Assembly: GCA_038561985.1 (NCBI GenBank)
Contig: CP073276.1
Span: 2,356,001 to 2,420,000, forward strand
Source of the DNA: Petrimonas sulfuriphila
GTDB lineage: Bacteria; Bacteroidota; Bacteroidia; Bacteroidales; Dysgonomonadaceae
Length of the DNA: 64,000 bases
Reading direction: 5' to 3'
In this document: positions 45,639 through 55,843 of the stretch, piece by piece
Layout of the letters: the number at the start of each line of letters is the position of its first letter
Numbering within the stretch: position 1 is the first letter of the stretch
Program-made: the position numbers and the translations under genes
Notes under the pieces: generated by a model
Database searches by the model: none
Seen by the model: the letters and a program-made list of their open reading frames with translations, nothing else
Told to the model about the DNA's origin: nothing

Positions 45639-46125
45639 CAACAAATGTGGTACCCGACCACGATGAATGGCTGGCTCGAACAGATTGATGTTTCTATTGC
45701 ATCACAAATTCTCTCATAACTACAAGGTTTACATTTAAAAGCATTTTTTGTTTATTTACGTTTTTTGAATATATTATTTCGCAATAAACTCCTTGATTCT
45801 TTTTTTCATTTATTCCTTTGTATCAAGAAATAAACACGAGTATTTCGATATTATATCATTTCATTTTGATCATTGAGTGGATTAGTATTTTGTAGTTCCC
45901 TAATCATTATATACATATGTTATGGATAATATTTTGCCATTTAGAGACAATTTTTTTCCAGTTGTTTCAACATGTATTCCAAATAATAAATGTTATTTTT
46001 AGGAATAAGTCAAAGAAGACAATTATTAAAGGATAATGTAAATTTTTAATAAAATAAATCAATATAAACAGAGCTTCTGTAAATTATAACCCGTTATTTA
46101 ATTTAACAAATAAAAATGAGATGAA
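45639..46125. other. 487-base AT-rich gap upstream of susC
   Basis: Apart from the short open extension of the DUF4886 frame (to about 45719) no gene is seen. No exact TANNTTTG occurs on the plus strand; two variants one base short (TATTTTG at 45886-45892 and 45930-45936) are the nearest. The promoter and leader of the polysaccharide utilization locus should lie here. Confidence 0.6.
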
Positions 46126-49100
46126 ATGAAAAGCAGAATTAAATTTATTATTTTATGTTGCATCTTCATCATTTTTTCTTTATCCTCATTTGCGCAACAA
46201 CAAATACAAGTAAAAGGAAAAGTTATTGAAGATGAGACAAATAGTCCCTTGCCTGGTGTAAGTGTAATTGTAGATAAATCTACCAGAGGTGTCACAACTG
46301 ACATAGATGGGAGTTTTGAGATCAAAGTATTACCTACTGATAATTTGATTTTCTCTTTTCTTGGAATGGAATCACAAACAATTAAGGTAAACGGTAGGAC
46401 ATACTTAGAAATAGCCATGAAGCCGCAGCCAAGCGAATTGGATGAAGTAACTGTTGTGGCTTTTGCCAAACAGAAGAAGGAAAGCGTAATAGGCTCTATA
46501 TCGACGGTTAAAACATCCGAACTTAAAGTTCCAAGCAGTAACTTAACCACGGCTTTTGCCGGAAGAGTTGCCGGCCTTATTTCTTACCAACTTAGTGGAG
46601 AGCCTGGCAAGGACAATGCAAGTTTTTTTGTCCGCGGTGTCACTACATTTGGGGCGGAAGCAAAGAAAGACCCGTTAATTTTAATTGATGGGGTAGAACT
46701 TACTACTGACGATCTAGCTCGCCTAAATACCGATGATATCGCCACATTCTCAATAATGAAAGATGCGACAGCCACTGCACTCTACGGTGCGAGGGGAGCA
46801 AACGGAGTAATTCTAGTTACAACGAAAGAGGGGCGAGAGGGGAAAGCTAAACTTAATATTCGTGTCGAAAATTCAATTTCATCACCAACGAACCGTGTGA
46901 AGCTAACCGATCCAATCACATACATGAGAATGCAAAATGAAGCGATAAAAACGCGCGATCCATCTGCAGTATCTTTATATAGTGAAGAAAAAATACGTAT
47001 GACTGAACGGGGATTATATCCTGATCTTTATCCATCTACCGACTGGTATGATATATTGTTCAATGATGTGACAATGAATCAACGTGCCAATTTAAGTATA
47101 AGTGGAGGGGGTAATATAGCTCGTTACTATGTTGCCGCAGCATTAACAAAAGATAATGGCAATTTAAAACCGGACTCAAAGAATCAGTTTAATTCGAATA
47201 TTGACTTATTAAAGTATAATATTCGTGCGAATGTAAATATCAATGTAACGAAAACTACGGAGATGATCATAAAAATGAATTCTTCTTTTGATGAATATAC
47301 TGGACCTCTGGACGGAGGTGCAGATCTATACCGCAAAATAATGAGATCAAATCCGGTATTGTTTAAACCATATTATGAGCCTGACGAGGCGAATATCTTT
47401 ACGAAGCACATTCTATTTGGAAATTATGGAAACGGAGGATACCTAAATCCTTATGCAGAAGCGATGAAAGGGTATAAAGATTATAGTAAAAACACGTTAA
47501 TCACGCAATTTGAAATTAAACAAGACCTCTCCATGATTACTAAAGGGCTCACTGCAAGAGCAATGGTAAACATGAATAGAAATTCAGATTACACCGTAAC
47601 TCGTCAGTATTCTCCATTTTTTTACAAAATCAAGGATGGGAGTTATGACAAATGGACTCAAAAATATGAATTGGACGTCCTGAACCAAGCCTCTGGAACT
47701 GAATGGTTGGACTTTAAGGAAGGCGACCGTTATATAAAATCCACTTTTTATTTGGAAGCTATGACTGAATATAATCGGAAGTTTCAAGAAAAGCACGATG
47801 TCAACGCTTTATTGGTATATCAAATGCGGGAAGAAAAAGAAGGAACTGCACCAGATCTACAATCATCACTTCCCTATAGGAATTTAGGGTTATCAGGACG
47901 TTTGGCCTATAATTATGATACGCGATATTTCGGCGAATTTAATTTTGGATACAATGGGTCGGAACGCTTTTCTACCGAACATCGTTTTGGCTTCTTTCCG
48001 TCTATTGGCACAGCATGGATGGTATCAAACGAAGATTTTTTTGCATCATTGAAGGAATATGTTCCTGTATTTAAATTAAAAGCGACCTACGGATTAGTAG
48101 GAAATGATGCAATAGGAAGTGCCAGCGACCGTTTCTACTATTTATCTAAAGTGAATATAGGTGGTAGCAGCTTCGTTAATTGGGGAACCAACCTAGACTA
48201 TAATCCCGGTATAGTTACTATTTCAAGATATGCGAATGATGATATCGGTTGGGAAAAATCTTATAAAACTAATTTAGGATTTGAAATTCTCCTGAAGAAT
48301 GGTTTTTCGGCAAACGCTGATTTTTTTAATGAAAAACGGGAAGGTATCTTATTATCCCGGACTATTCCTAAGACAACAGGTATAGGTGTGCCTGTAAAAG
48401 CGAATCTTGGAAAAGCAAAAGGAAGTGGGATCGATGTTGAATTTAATTATGAAAAGAATTTTAACAAATATTTTTGGTTGATCGGGCGCGGAACTTTTAC
48501 ATACGCCACCAGTAAAGTATTAGAGTGGGAAGAACCGGAATATTCAGATGCTCCATGGCGTTCCAGAGTAGGATATTCCATCAATCAAACTTGGGGATAC
48601 ATCGCTGAGCGTTTATTCTTAGACGAAGAAGAAGTTAAAAATTCCCCGACGCAATTTGGAGACTATAAGGCGGGTGATATTAAGTATAGGGATATTTAAC
48701 GGCGATGGAAGAATCTCAGAATTAGATATGGTACCAATTGGGTATCCTACAGTACCAGAAATCAATTATGGTTTTGGTCTTTCAATGGGATATAAAGGCT
48801 TGGATTTTTCATTCTTTTTCCAAGGCTCTGGCAGACAATCTTTTTGGATGAATACAAATAAAGATAATTCGAATAACATTATCCCATTTTTAAATGGGAA
48901 TAATGTATTAAGAGCATTTTCAGATAGTTATTGGTCTGAATCTAACCCGGATATTTATGCTGTATGGCCGCGATTAGCTAATCAAGCAATCGACAACAAT
49001 AACAAACCAAGTACTTGGTTTATGCAAGATGCATCGTTCTTGCGTTTAAAGAGTGCCGAGTTGGGTTATACCTTTCCTAAAAGAGTAATGGACACACTGC

Positions 49101-49246
49101 ATGTAGGAAATCTTCGTCTCTATTTAAGTGGTACAAACTTATTATGTTTCAGTAATTTCAAATTTTGGGATCCTGAAATGGGTGGAAACGGATTGGGATA
49201 TCCGCTCCAAAGGGTAATAAATATTGGTCTAAATGTTGGATTTTAA
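46126..49246 (+). pseudogene. susC: SusC/RagA-type TonB-linked outer-membrane protein, frameshifted
   Basis: Outer-membrane glycan importer that pairs with SusD. A signal peptide ending SLSSFAQ is followed by a carboxypeptidase-like domain (QVKGKVIEDETNSPLPGVSV), the plug (FVRGVTTFGAEAKKDPLILI; MKDATATALYGARGANGVI) and a large barrel. The first frame stops at 48699 in KYRDI; dropping one T of the run at 48695-48697 gives KYRDI-NGDGRISELDMVP and continues to 49246, ending IGLNVGF with the terminal Phe of the barrel signal. The total would be about 1,040 residues, normal for SusC. As read, the last 180 residues of the barrel are lost, so the protein would be non-functional unless the base is a sequencing error. 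Confidence 0.9.
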
Positions 49247-49251
49247 ATCTT

Positions 49252-51165
49252 ATGAATATGAAGTACATTTATAATTACATAATAATATTAGTTCTTGCAC
49301 TTACAGTAAGTGCATGCAATTATCTAGATGTTGTTCCTGACGATATAGCGACAATAGATCACGCTTTCTCAAATCGTTATAATGCAGAAAAGTATTTATC
49401 AACAATCTATCAGCAAGGGCCAAGATATGGCGATGCCACGTCCAATCCGGCTTTCATGGGTACTGGCGAATTTATTGTTAACGACCAAATTCGGCCCGAT
49501 TGGATGGGGATGCAAGTGGCTTTAGGCTACTCTACCCCTACCGATCCGTATGCAAATTATTGGTCGGGAGGTGCAGCCTATACCCCTAGCTTATATAAAA
49601 ATATAAACGATTGCAACACTTTCTTGAAAAATATTGAAAGCGTACCGGATTTAGATTCTCAGGAAAAAGCACGTTGGAGCGCTGAAGTAAAACTACATAA
49701 AGCGATGGATATATTCTTCCTGATGGAGATGTATGGTCCGGTTGTGTTATTAAAAGAAAATCCACCAGTTGGAGCATCTGGAGAAACAATTCGCGCGTAT
49801 CGGGAAAAAATTGATGATTGCTTTGAATACATTCTTCAACTCACTGAAGAAGCATTGGGCGATTCGGAAGATAACAAACCCCTCCCCGATGTCATAACAA
49901 CAACATCGACAGAATTGGGGAGATACACGCATCCCATCGCATCGATGTTTAAGGCGAGGGTATTAACAGCCTGGGCCAGTCCCCTCTATAATGGGAATAC
50001 AGACTTCAATAATTTTTTAAACCATGAGGGTAAACCGTTCTTTAATCAGACACCTGATCCTTCTCGATGGGAAAAAGCAGCGGCAGCCTGTAAAAAAGCA
50101 ATAGAGGCATGTGAAACGGCCGGAATTCGTTTATATCAACAATCCGATTACAAAACGCCTGTAGGACTTCCAGAACAGGTTAATCTGCTAAATACGTTAC
50201 GATCGGTTTATACTGAACGCTGGAATGTGGAATTAATATGGGGATGTAGTTCAACGACAATATATCAGGGTTGCGCAATGCCTCGATATGCTGCCTCTTC
50301 CAGCCAGGCAACCAGAGGAATCTATTGCGTCCCCTTGGATATAGTAGATGAGTTTTATTCCAAAAACGGAGTGCCAATTAATGAAGATAAAATATATGAT
50401 TATCAGGGACGTTTTAGCATTCGTAAAGGGGATAGTCAACATAAATATTATATTGATCAAACCGAACAAACCGTTTCGATGAATTTCGACAGAGAACCCC
50501 GGTTTTATTCTTGGCTGACTTTTGACAGGGCGGTTTGGTACGGGAATACACCGCAAACAAATTTTACTGTAAAGATGCGCTGGGGCGAACCTGCATCAAG
50601 TTCTCTTCAACCTAGGGATCTTCATGTAACAGGGTACTGGCCAAAGAAGTATGTCAATTTTGAATCCCAATTTAGAAATGCAGATACTTGGTATGAATAT
50701 AAATACCCGGTTCCAATGATGCGTCTGGCTGATCTTTATCTCTTGTATGCAGAAACATTGAATGAAGTGAAATCTTCCCCCGATCAAGAAATTTATCAAT
50801 ACGTGGATATGGTTCGTAGGCGTGCCGGATTGGAGGGTGTCTTGGATAGCTGGAGGAAGTACTCTAATGAGCCTGACAAACCACTGACCAAAGCAGGTAT
50901 GAGAGAAATTATACACCGCGAACGTAAAATTGAGTTATTTGCCGAAAGTTCATATTTTTGGGATTGTCGTCGTTGGAAAACAGCCGTGAAAAATTTAAAT
51001 AATCGTAAGATAGAAGGGTTTAATACCAGTGCTACTGATATCAGGGAATATTATACAGTAGTTCCTTATTACACGCAATCTTTCACAGTAAATAATTATC
51101 TTCTGCCCATACCTGATTCTGATATTATCAATAATCCGAATTTGATACAAAATCCAGGTTGGTAA
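49252..51165 (+). CDS. susD: SusD/RagB-type glycan-binding lipoprotein
   Basis: A 637-residue surface lipoprotein that caps the SusC barrel and binds glycan. The lipobox is LALTVSACNYLDVVPDD, a typical SusD start (Cys22). The TPR-rich fold is suggested by helical segments such as KAAAACKKAIEACE; the C-terminal SusD signature reads RRRAGLEGVL, EIIHRERKIELFAESSYFWD and NNYLLPIPDSDI. It begins 5 bases after the susC end and its own frame is intact. Confidence 0.93.
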   Translation: MNMKYIYNYIIILVLALTVSACNYLDVVPDDIATIDHAFSNRYNAEKYLSTIYQQGPRYGDATSNPAFMGTGEFIVNDQIRPDWMGMQVALGYSTPTDPYANYWSGGAAYTPSLYKNINDCNTFLKNIESVPDLDSQEKARWSAEVKLHKAMDIFFLMEMYGPVVLLKENPPVGASGETIRAYREKIDDCFEYILQLTEEALGDSEDNKPLPDVITTTSTELGRYTHPIASMFKARVLTAWASPLYNGNTDFNNFLNHEGKPFFNQTPDPSRWEKAAAACKKAIEACETAGIRLYQQSDYKTPVGLPEQVNLLNTLRSVYTERWNVELIWGCSSTTIYQGCAMPRYAASSSQATRGIYCVPLDIVDEFYSKNGVPINEDKIYDYQGRFSIRKGDSQHKYYIDQTEQTVSMNFDREPRFYSWLTFDRAVWYGNTPQTNFTVKMRWGEPASSSLQPRDLHVTGYWPKKYVNFESQFRNADTWYEYKYPVPMMRLADLYLLYAETLNEVKSSPDQEIYQYVDMVRRRAGLEGVLDSWRKYSNEPDKPLTKAGMREIIHRERKIELFAESSYFWDCRRWKTAVKNLNNRKIEGFNTSATDIREYYTVVPYYTQSFTVNNYLLPIPDSDIINNPNLIQNPGW

Positions 51166-51190
51166 TAAACAATTAATGGAAATGATAAAT

Positions 51191-52432
51191 ATGAAAAAAG
51201 TTTTTTATATCACTATCTTGTTATCGGTTGTCTTCTCCTGCAGTGAGAAAAATTTGGAACCGATAAATGAAAAAACCGGTAAGCCGGACAAGGTGACTGT
51301 CATGGAAACGACACCCATAGCAGGGGGGGTACGAATTACCTATGAAATTCCTAATTCAAATGATATATTAGGGGTTAAAGCAATTTACACTTTACAGAGT
51401 GGAAAACAAAGAGAAGTAGTTTCTTCTTATTATAAAACATCCTTGGAAATAAAAGGATATACCGATGAAAAGGTACATTCGGCAACATTGTATACGTTCA
51501 ATCGCGCCCTTGAATTTTCAGATCCAGTTGAAGTAAGTTTCACTCCCCTAAAATCAGCCATCCAAAAAGTTGTAGAATCATTCGAATTCTTAAGCGATTT
51601 TGGAGGAGTAGGGTTTAGGTGGAAAAATGAAGACAAAGAGATCTTGAATTTCGAGTTTCTAGGAGAAAACGACAAAGGCGAGTTACAGACAGTAGAGATA
51701 ATTTCGTCTCAATTAGCCGACGGGAGTGGCGCTCTTCGCGGATACGATACAAATCCATATCGTTTTGGGGCCATTGTCAGCGACAGATACGAGAATTACT
51801 CTGATACGCTATACCCAAAAGAAGGTGTAATTACTCCACTTTTTGAAGAACAGTTAGATCGTTCTAAAATTGAAATACTAAATAACAACACCTTACCGCA
51901 AGGCGCTGCTCTTATTTACCCTTATGAAAATGACGTAAGATGGGATTACCCGGGGTGGGCGTCAGGTAATAGCGCTTACAGCATGTTTGACGGGAGCCGA
52001 GACACCTGGAGCCATACATACATAGCAACGGTTCCCGGAGCAGCGTTTACAATTGACTTGCATTGTCTGATGAAGTTAAGTCGCATTCATACGTTCCAAC
52101 GAGATTATAATTACGCTCCACGTGTTTATAATCAGGGAAATATTGAATTATTTGAAGTATGGGGTGCGCAAGATCAACCGATTATGAATGGAAAATGGGA
52201 AGAGGCCGGATGGATAAAAATTGGAGATTTTAAAACCATAAAGCCTTCCGGTTCACCATTAGGCACTGTAACAGATGAAGACTTTACGGTAGCCGCTAAA
52301 GGACATGATTTTACAATTGACATAACTTCACCCGCAGTGCGTTATATACGGGTAAAAGTTAACAGGACATTTGGAAATGTTTCGAACTGCTATTTTGCAG
52401 AAGTAAGTTTTTTCGGTGAAATTATAGATTAA
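51191..52432 (+). CDS. surface lipoprotein, DUF4959/DUF5000-like
   Basis: About 413 residues from the ATG at 51191 (MKKVFYITILLSVVFSC); an ATG 15 bases upstream is also possible. The lipobox ends in Cys17. The N-terminal part (KPDKVTVMETTPIAGGVRITY) resembles DUF4959, a middle beta domain follows, and the C-terminal part (SAYSMFDGSRDTWSHTY to RYIRVKVNRTFGN) is a galactose-binding-like, F5/8 type C-like domain of the DUF5000 type. Proteins of this layout follow susD in many loci and act as surface glycan-binding proteins. Ligand unknown. Confidence 0.8.
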   Translation: MKKVFYITILLSVVFSCSEKNLEPINEKTGKPDKVTVMETTPIAGGVRITYEIPNSNDILGVKAIYTLQSGKQREVVSSYYKTSLEIKGYTDEKVHSATLYTFNRALEFSDPVEVSFTPLKSAIQKVVESFEFLSDFGGVGFRWKNEDKEILNFEFLGENDKGELQTVEIISSQLADGSGALRGYDTNPYRFGAIVSDRYENYSDTLYPKEGVITPLFEEQLDRSKIEILNNNTLPQGAALIYPYENDVRWDYPGWASGNSAYSMFDGSRDTWSHTYIATVPGAAFTIDLHCLMKLSRIHTFQRDYNYAPRVYNQGNIELFEVWGAQDQPIMNGKWEEAGWIKIGDFKTIKPSGSPLGTVTDEDFTVAAKGHDFTIDITSPAVRYIRVKVNRTFGNVSNCYFAEVSFFGEIID

Positions 52433-52443
52433 CAATACAAAAG

Positions 52444-53634
52444 ATGAAAAAGATAAACAGCAATCTATACATTATTATATTGTCTTTTTTTGCATTTTTC
52501 TCATGTGAAGATATGATGGATTATCATAAAGACTATACAAAAGGAGGAGAAATTGTATATGCACCGAAAGTAGATTCGGTTATTTTCTCATCTGGAAAAC
52601 GTAGAATTCAATTTCAATATTGGTTGTACGATTCGCCTAGTGTACGATCAATTAATGTATATTGGAATAATGGAAAAGATTCATTGGAAATTCCAATTGA
52701 AAGAGCAACAATAAAAGAGAGTCACATTTTATGTGATTCGGGAAAAGTAATGATTGATAATTTACAGGAAGGGTCTTATTCTTTCCACGTGAAGACAATA
52801 GATTCATCCGATAATTATTCTCTGAAAGTCGAAGGTTTTGCAAATTCATATGGCGCTAATTTTGAAAATGGGCTCTCAAATCGCAGGGTAAAATCAGTTT
52901 CACAATACGCCATAAACGAGAACGCAACCATCGATTGGTATGCAGCATCAGAAGAGATGATCGGGGTAGAAGTTAAATACACGAAGAAGGATAATCAAGA
53001 AGCAATTGTATCGCTATCGGCATCTTCCACGTCCATGGCTTGTCCAGATGCAAAAACAGATTCACCTTTCGAATACCGTACATTTTTCTTACCTGAACCA
53101 ACCGCGATAGATACTTTCGCTACAGATTGGTCGTTCAATAAAACAAAATTTCCTTTCGACAGAAGTAACTGGGAAGTCATAGGGGTTTCCGATGAACAAG
53201 TTTCGGATGGAGGCGGTGTTAAAACAATTATTGATGGGATCATTCATGCACAAGGAATACCATCTAATTTTTGGCATTCTCGATGGTCTCCAGTCGCACC
53301 TCTTCCTCACTGGGCAGTAATAGACATGAAGTCACCGAAAAAAATTGCGATGATTGAAACCTTTCGCCGTTGGAGTAACAACTCGACACGTTCAGTGGAA
53401 TATTACGTTGGAAATGAATATATCCCCGGAGACATGAATGTTGATTTTAATAAATGGACAAAAATAACCGAAGGAATTTTTGACTCGAATGCATCAAACA
53501 ATAGATTGGTCTTGGAGGTTTCTGATGGATTGAATGTTGCCGGACGCTATCTGCTTATCTATTTAAGAGATTCGAATAATGCGCAGAACACACAAATTTC
53601 AGAGATATTTGTGTGCGGGCGAAGTAATGAATGA
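52444..53634 (+). CDS. surface lipoprotein, DUF4998-like with discoidin-type C-terminus
   Basis: A 396-residue lipoprotein (FFAFFSCEDMMDYHKDY, Cys21). Residues about 35-140 match the DUF4998 pattern (VYAPKVDSVIFSSGKRRIQF). The C-terminal region (about 240-396; IIDGIIHAQGIPSNFWHSRW to RYLLIYLRDSNNAQNTQI) looks like a discoidin-type carbohydrate-binding domain. It starts 11 bases after the previous gene, so the two probably form a pair of surface glycan-binding proteins next to SusD. Confidence 0.78.
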   Translation: MKKINSNLYIIILSFFAFFSCEDMMDYHKDYTKGGEIVYAPKVDSVIFSSGKRRIQFQYWLYDSPSVRSINVYWNNGKDSLEIPIERATIKESHILCDSGKVMIDNLQEGSYSFHVKTIDSSDNYSLKVEGFANSYGANFENGLSNRRVKSVSQYAINENATIDWYAASEEMIGVEVKYTKKDNQEAIVSLSASSTSMACPDAKTDSPFEYRTFFLPEPTAIDTFATDWSFNKTKFPFDRSNWEVIGVSDEQVSDGGGVKTIIDGIIHAQGIPSNFWHSRWSPVAPLPHWAVIDMKSPKKIAMIETFRRWSNNSTRSVEYYVGNEYIPGDMNVDFNKWTKITEGIFDSNASNNRLVLEVSDGLNVAGRYLLIYLRDSNNAQNTQISEIFVCGRSNE

Positions 53635-53695
53635 TTTGATATTCATTGGTGGTGACACAATTGATCTATCAATAAATCCCTATAGAAATCAAGTG

Positions 53696-53738
53696 AACAT
53701 GTTATCCAAATCTATATTTTAGATTCGGATAACATGTT
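53696..53738 (+). repeat. 18-base stem-loop between surface lipoproteins and GH genes
   Basis: AACATGTTATCCAAATCT (53696-53713) is the reverse complement of 53721-53738 with one mismatch, and the loop is 7 bases. No T tract follows, so it is not a standard terminator. Its place inside the operon suggests an RNA processing or attenuation element. Confidence 0.75.
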
Positions 53739-53772
53739 ACCAAAATTATCCGCGAAATTAAATATAGACAAG

Positions 53773-55824
53773 ATGACTCTAAAAAAATTTATCTTCCTTT
53801 CAATCTTTATTATTAATATTCAACTTATATTTTGTATTGATAAAAATACCTATTACGCGAGATTCGATGATGATACTTTATTTATTGGAAATAATTTGAT
53901 CGAGCGAAAATTCCTCTGGAATAATGGGAATCTTAAAACTATCTCTATCAAAGATAAAAAAAATTGCCATAGCTGGATCAATCAAAAACTATCTCCCGAC
54001 TTTTTTATTCCCCAGCAAAATCAAGACGCAAAAAATGACAAATGGTTTGCTGAAGAGATAGAAACCGCTATTTTGCCCAGACATTTGGCTATAACTGTTG
54101 AATATACGCTTGATCACTTGCAGATTCGAAAGGTATACCGAATTTATTCTGATTGTCCCGTCATCGCTTGTGATATTTATTTAAGGGGAGAGGCAAAAGG
54201 AAAATGGGTCATTAAACAGAAAGATCCGGCGGAGTTGGATTATGTCGAATCCAGAAATATTCTCTCTCAATACAACGAAATTCCGATAATAGATCAAATT
54301 TCGTTAGAAGGAAAACATTGGTCTTTGAACACTGTTGAATTTCTGGACAGGTCTGATTTCAATAACACAATGGTTAAACCCTATTCGGGTACATCCTATA
54401 CCGAAAATACTTACCGGGGAAATCTACTTTTTTGTGAAAATATGGAATCTGACGATGGTCTCTTCTTCTTGAAAGAGGCTCCGTGTTCTGGTGTACAACT
54501 GGCCTATCCGGGAGCTGATTTTGTTACCAACTTCGGACATGTAAGGATGATTGGACTCGGCGTTACGCCTGAAGATTTGAATGTGGATGAATGGACAAAG
54601 GCCTACAGTGCTGTTGTCGGGGTTTATTCCGGCGGAGAAATCCAACGTTTGACTGCATTGCAAAAGTATCAGAAAAATTTTCGCAAGCTCCTTCCTGAAA
54701 GGGATGAAATGATAGTGATGAATACTTGGGGGGACAGAGGAAGCATCAGCAGATTGACAGAAAATTTTTGCAAAAAGCAAATTGAAGCGTGTGCCCGGCT
54801 GGGTATAACCCATTTTCAATTGGATTATGGCTGGCAGGAAGGGAGCGATGAAGGGACCTATCAGCACGTTTATAAAAAGAATCCTGATTTCTGGACTCCC
54901 AACAAGCAGTTGTTTCCTAACGGACTATCCCCCGTCATTGAGAAAGGGAAAGAACTTGGCGTGGATGTCTGCCTCTATTTAAACCCGTCGCTTTCCAATG
55001 ATAATGAAGATTGGGAAAAAGACGCCGATGCCATTATCAAAATGTATCGGGATTACGGGGTAAGAATGTTTAAAATTGATGGTCAGAAGATGCCCAACAA
55101 GTTGGCAGAAAGAAGAACCCGCATGATGTACGATAAAGTGATGCGTGAAACTGACGAAAATGTCTTCTTTAACATAGATATTACAGCCGGAGTCAGGGGC
55201 GGTTATTTTATGTTTACGGAATATGGAAACTTGTTCTTAGAAAACAGATACACTGAGTGGGGTAATTACTATCCATATAAAACCCTTAGAAATCTCTGGA
55301 TGTTGTCAAGGTACATACCTGCAGAAAAATTACTTATTGAGTTTCCCAACAAGTGGAAAAATAAAGACAAATACCCTGAAAACGATCCGTTTGCCCCGAT
55401 AAATTATTCATTCGAATACCTGTTTGCCACAACCATGGCCGCACAACCTCTCGTCTGGATGGATGTGGCGGATCTTCCTGCAGGAGCATTTACAAATCAA
55501 CAGCTGATAAAAAAATACCGGACCATTCAACACGATTTTCACCAAGGTGTGATTTTACCGATCGGGGATGAACCTTCCGGAAAATCTTGGACAGGTTTTC
55601 AATCTATACGGGACGATCAGGGATATTTGCTGATTTTCAGGGAAATGTCACCGAACGCTAGTGCGAAGATTAAGACATGGCTTCCTGCAGGCCGGGTCGT
55701 TAATTTGACGCCTATAGCCGGAGATGGAGACCGAATAAAACAGCAGGTATCCGATACGGGATCCGTTACACTACATCTTCCTAAAATGAACAGTTTTGCA
55801 TTGTATAAATACTCCACTTATTAA
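53773..55824 (+). CDS. GH36-like alpha-galactosidase (divergent)
   Basis: About 683 residues from the ATG at 53773 (MTLKKFIFLSIFI); an earlier in-frame ATG at 53734 falls inside the stem-loop. A signal peptide is present. The barrel domain shows clan GH-D features: MNTWGDRGSISRLTE, FQLDYGWQEGSDEG, and the likely nucleophile Asp in VRMFKIDGQKMP, with NIDITAGVRGGYF as the probable acid/base strand. These differ from the classic KWDxN and CSSGGGR motifs, so substrate specificity (alpha-Gal, alpha-GalNAc or other) is open. The next gene starts 19 bases later. Confidence 0.8.
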   Translation: MTLKKFIFLSIFIINIQLIFCIDKNTYYARFDDDTLFIGNNLIERKFLWNNGNLKTISIKDKKNCHSWINQKLSPDFFIPQQNQDAKNDKWFAEEIETAILPRHLAITVEYTLDHLQIRKVYRIYSDCPVIACDIYLRGEAKGKWVIKQKDPAELDYVESRNILSQYNEIPIIDQISLEGKHWSLNTVEFLDRSDFNNTMVKPYSGTSYTENTYRGNLLFCENMESDDGLFFLKEAPCSGVQLAYPGADFVTNFGHVRMIGLGVTPEDLNVDEWTKAYSAVVGVYSGGEIQRLTALQKYQKNFRKLLPERDEMIVMNTWGDRGSISRLTENFCKKQIEACARLGITHFQLDYGWQEGSDEGTYQHVYKKNPDFWTPNKQLFPNGLSPVIEKGKELGVDVCLYLNPSLSNDNEDWEKDADAIIKMYRDYGVRMFKIDGQKMPNKLAERRTRMMYDKVMRETDENVFFNIDITAGVRGGYFMFTEYGNLFLENRYTEWGNYYPYKTLRNLWMLSRYIPAEKLLIEFPNKWKNKDKYPENDPFAPINYSFEYLFATTMAAQPLVWMDVADLPAGAFTNQQLIKKYRTIQHDFHQGVILPIGDEPSGKSWTGFQSIRDDQGYLLIFREMSPNASAKIKTWLPAGRVVNLTPIAGDGDRIKQQVSDTGSVTLHLPKMNSFALYKYSTY

Positions 55825-55843
55825 TTTAGAAGGCTTGTTATTA

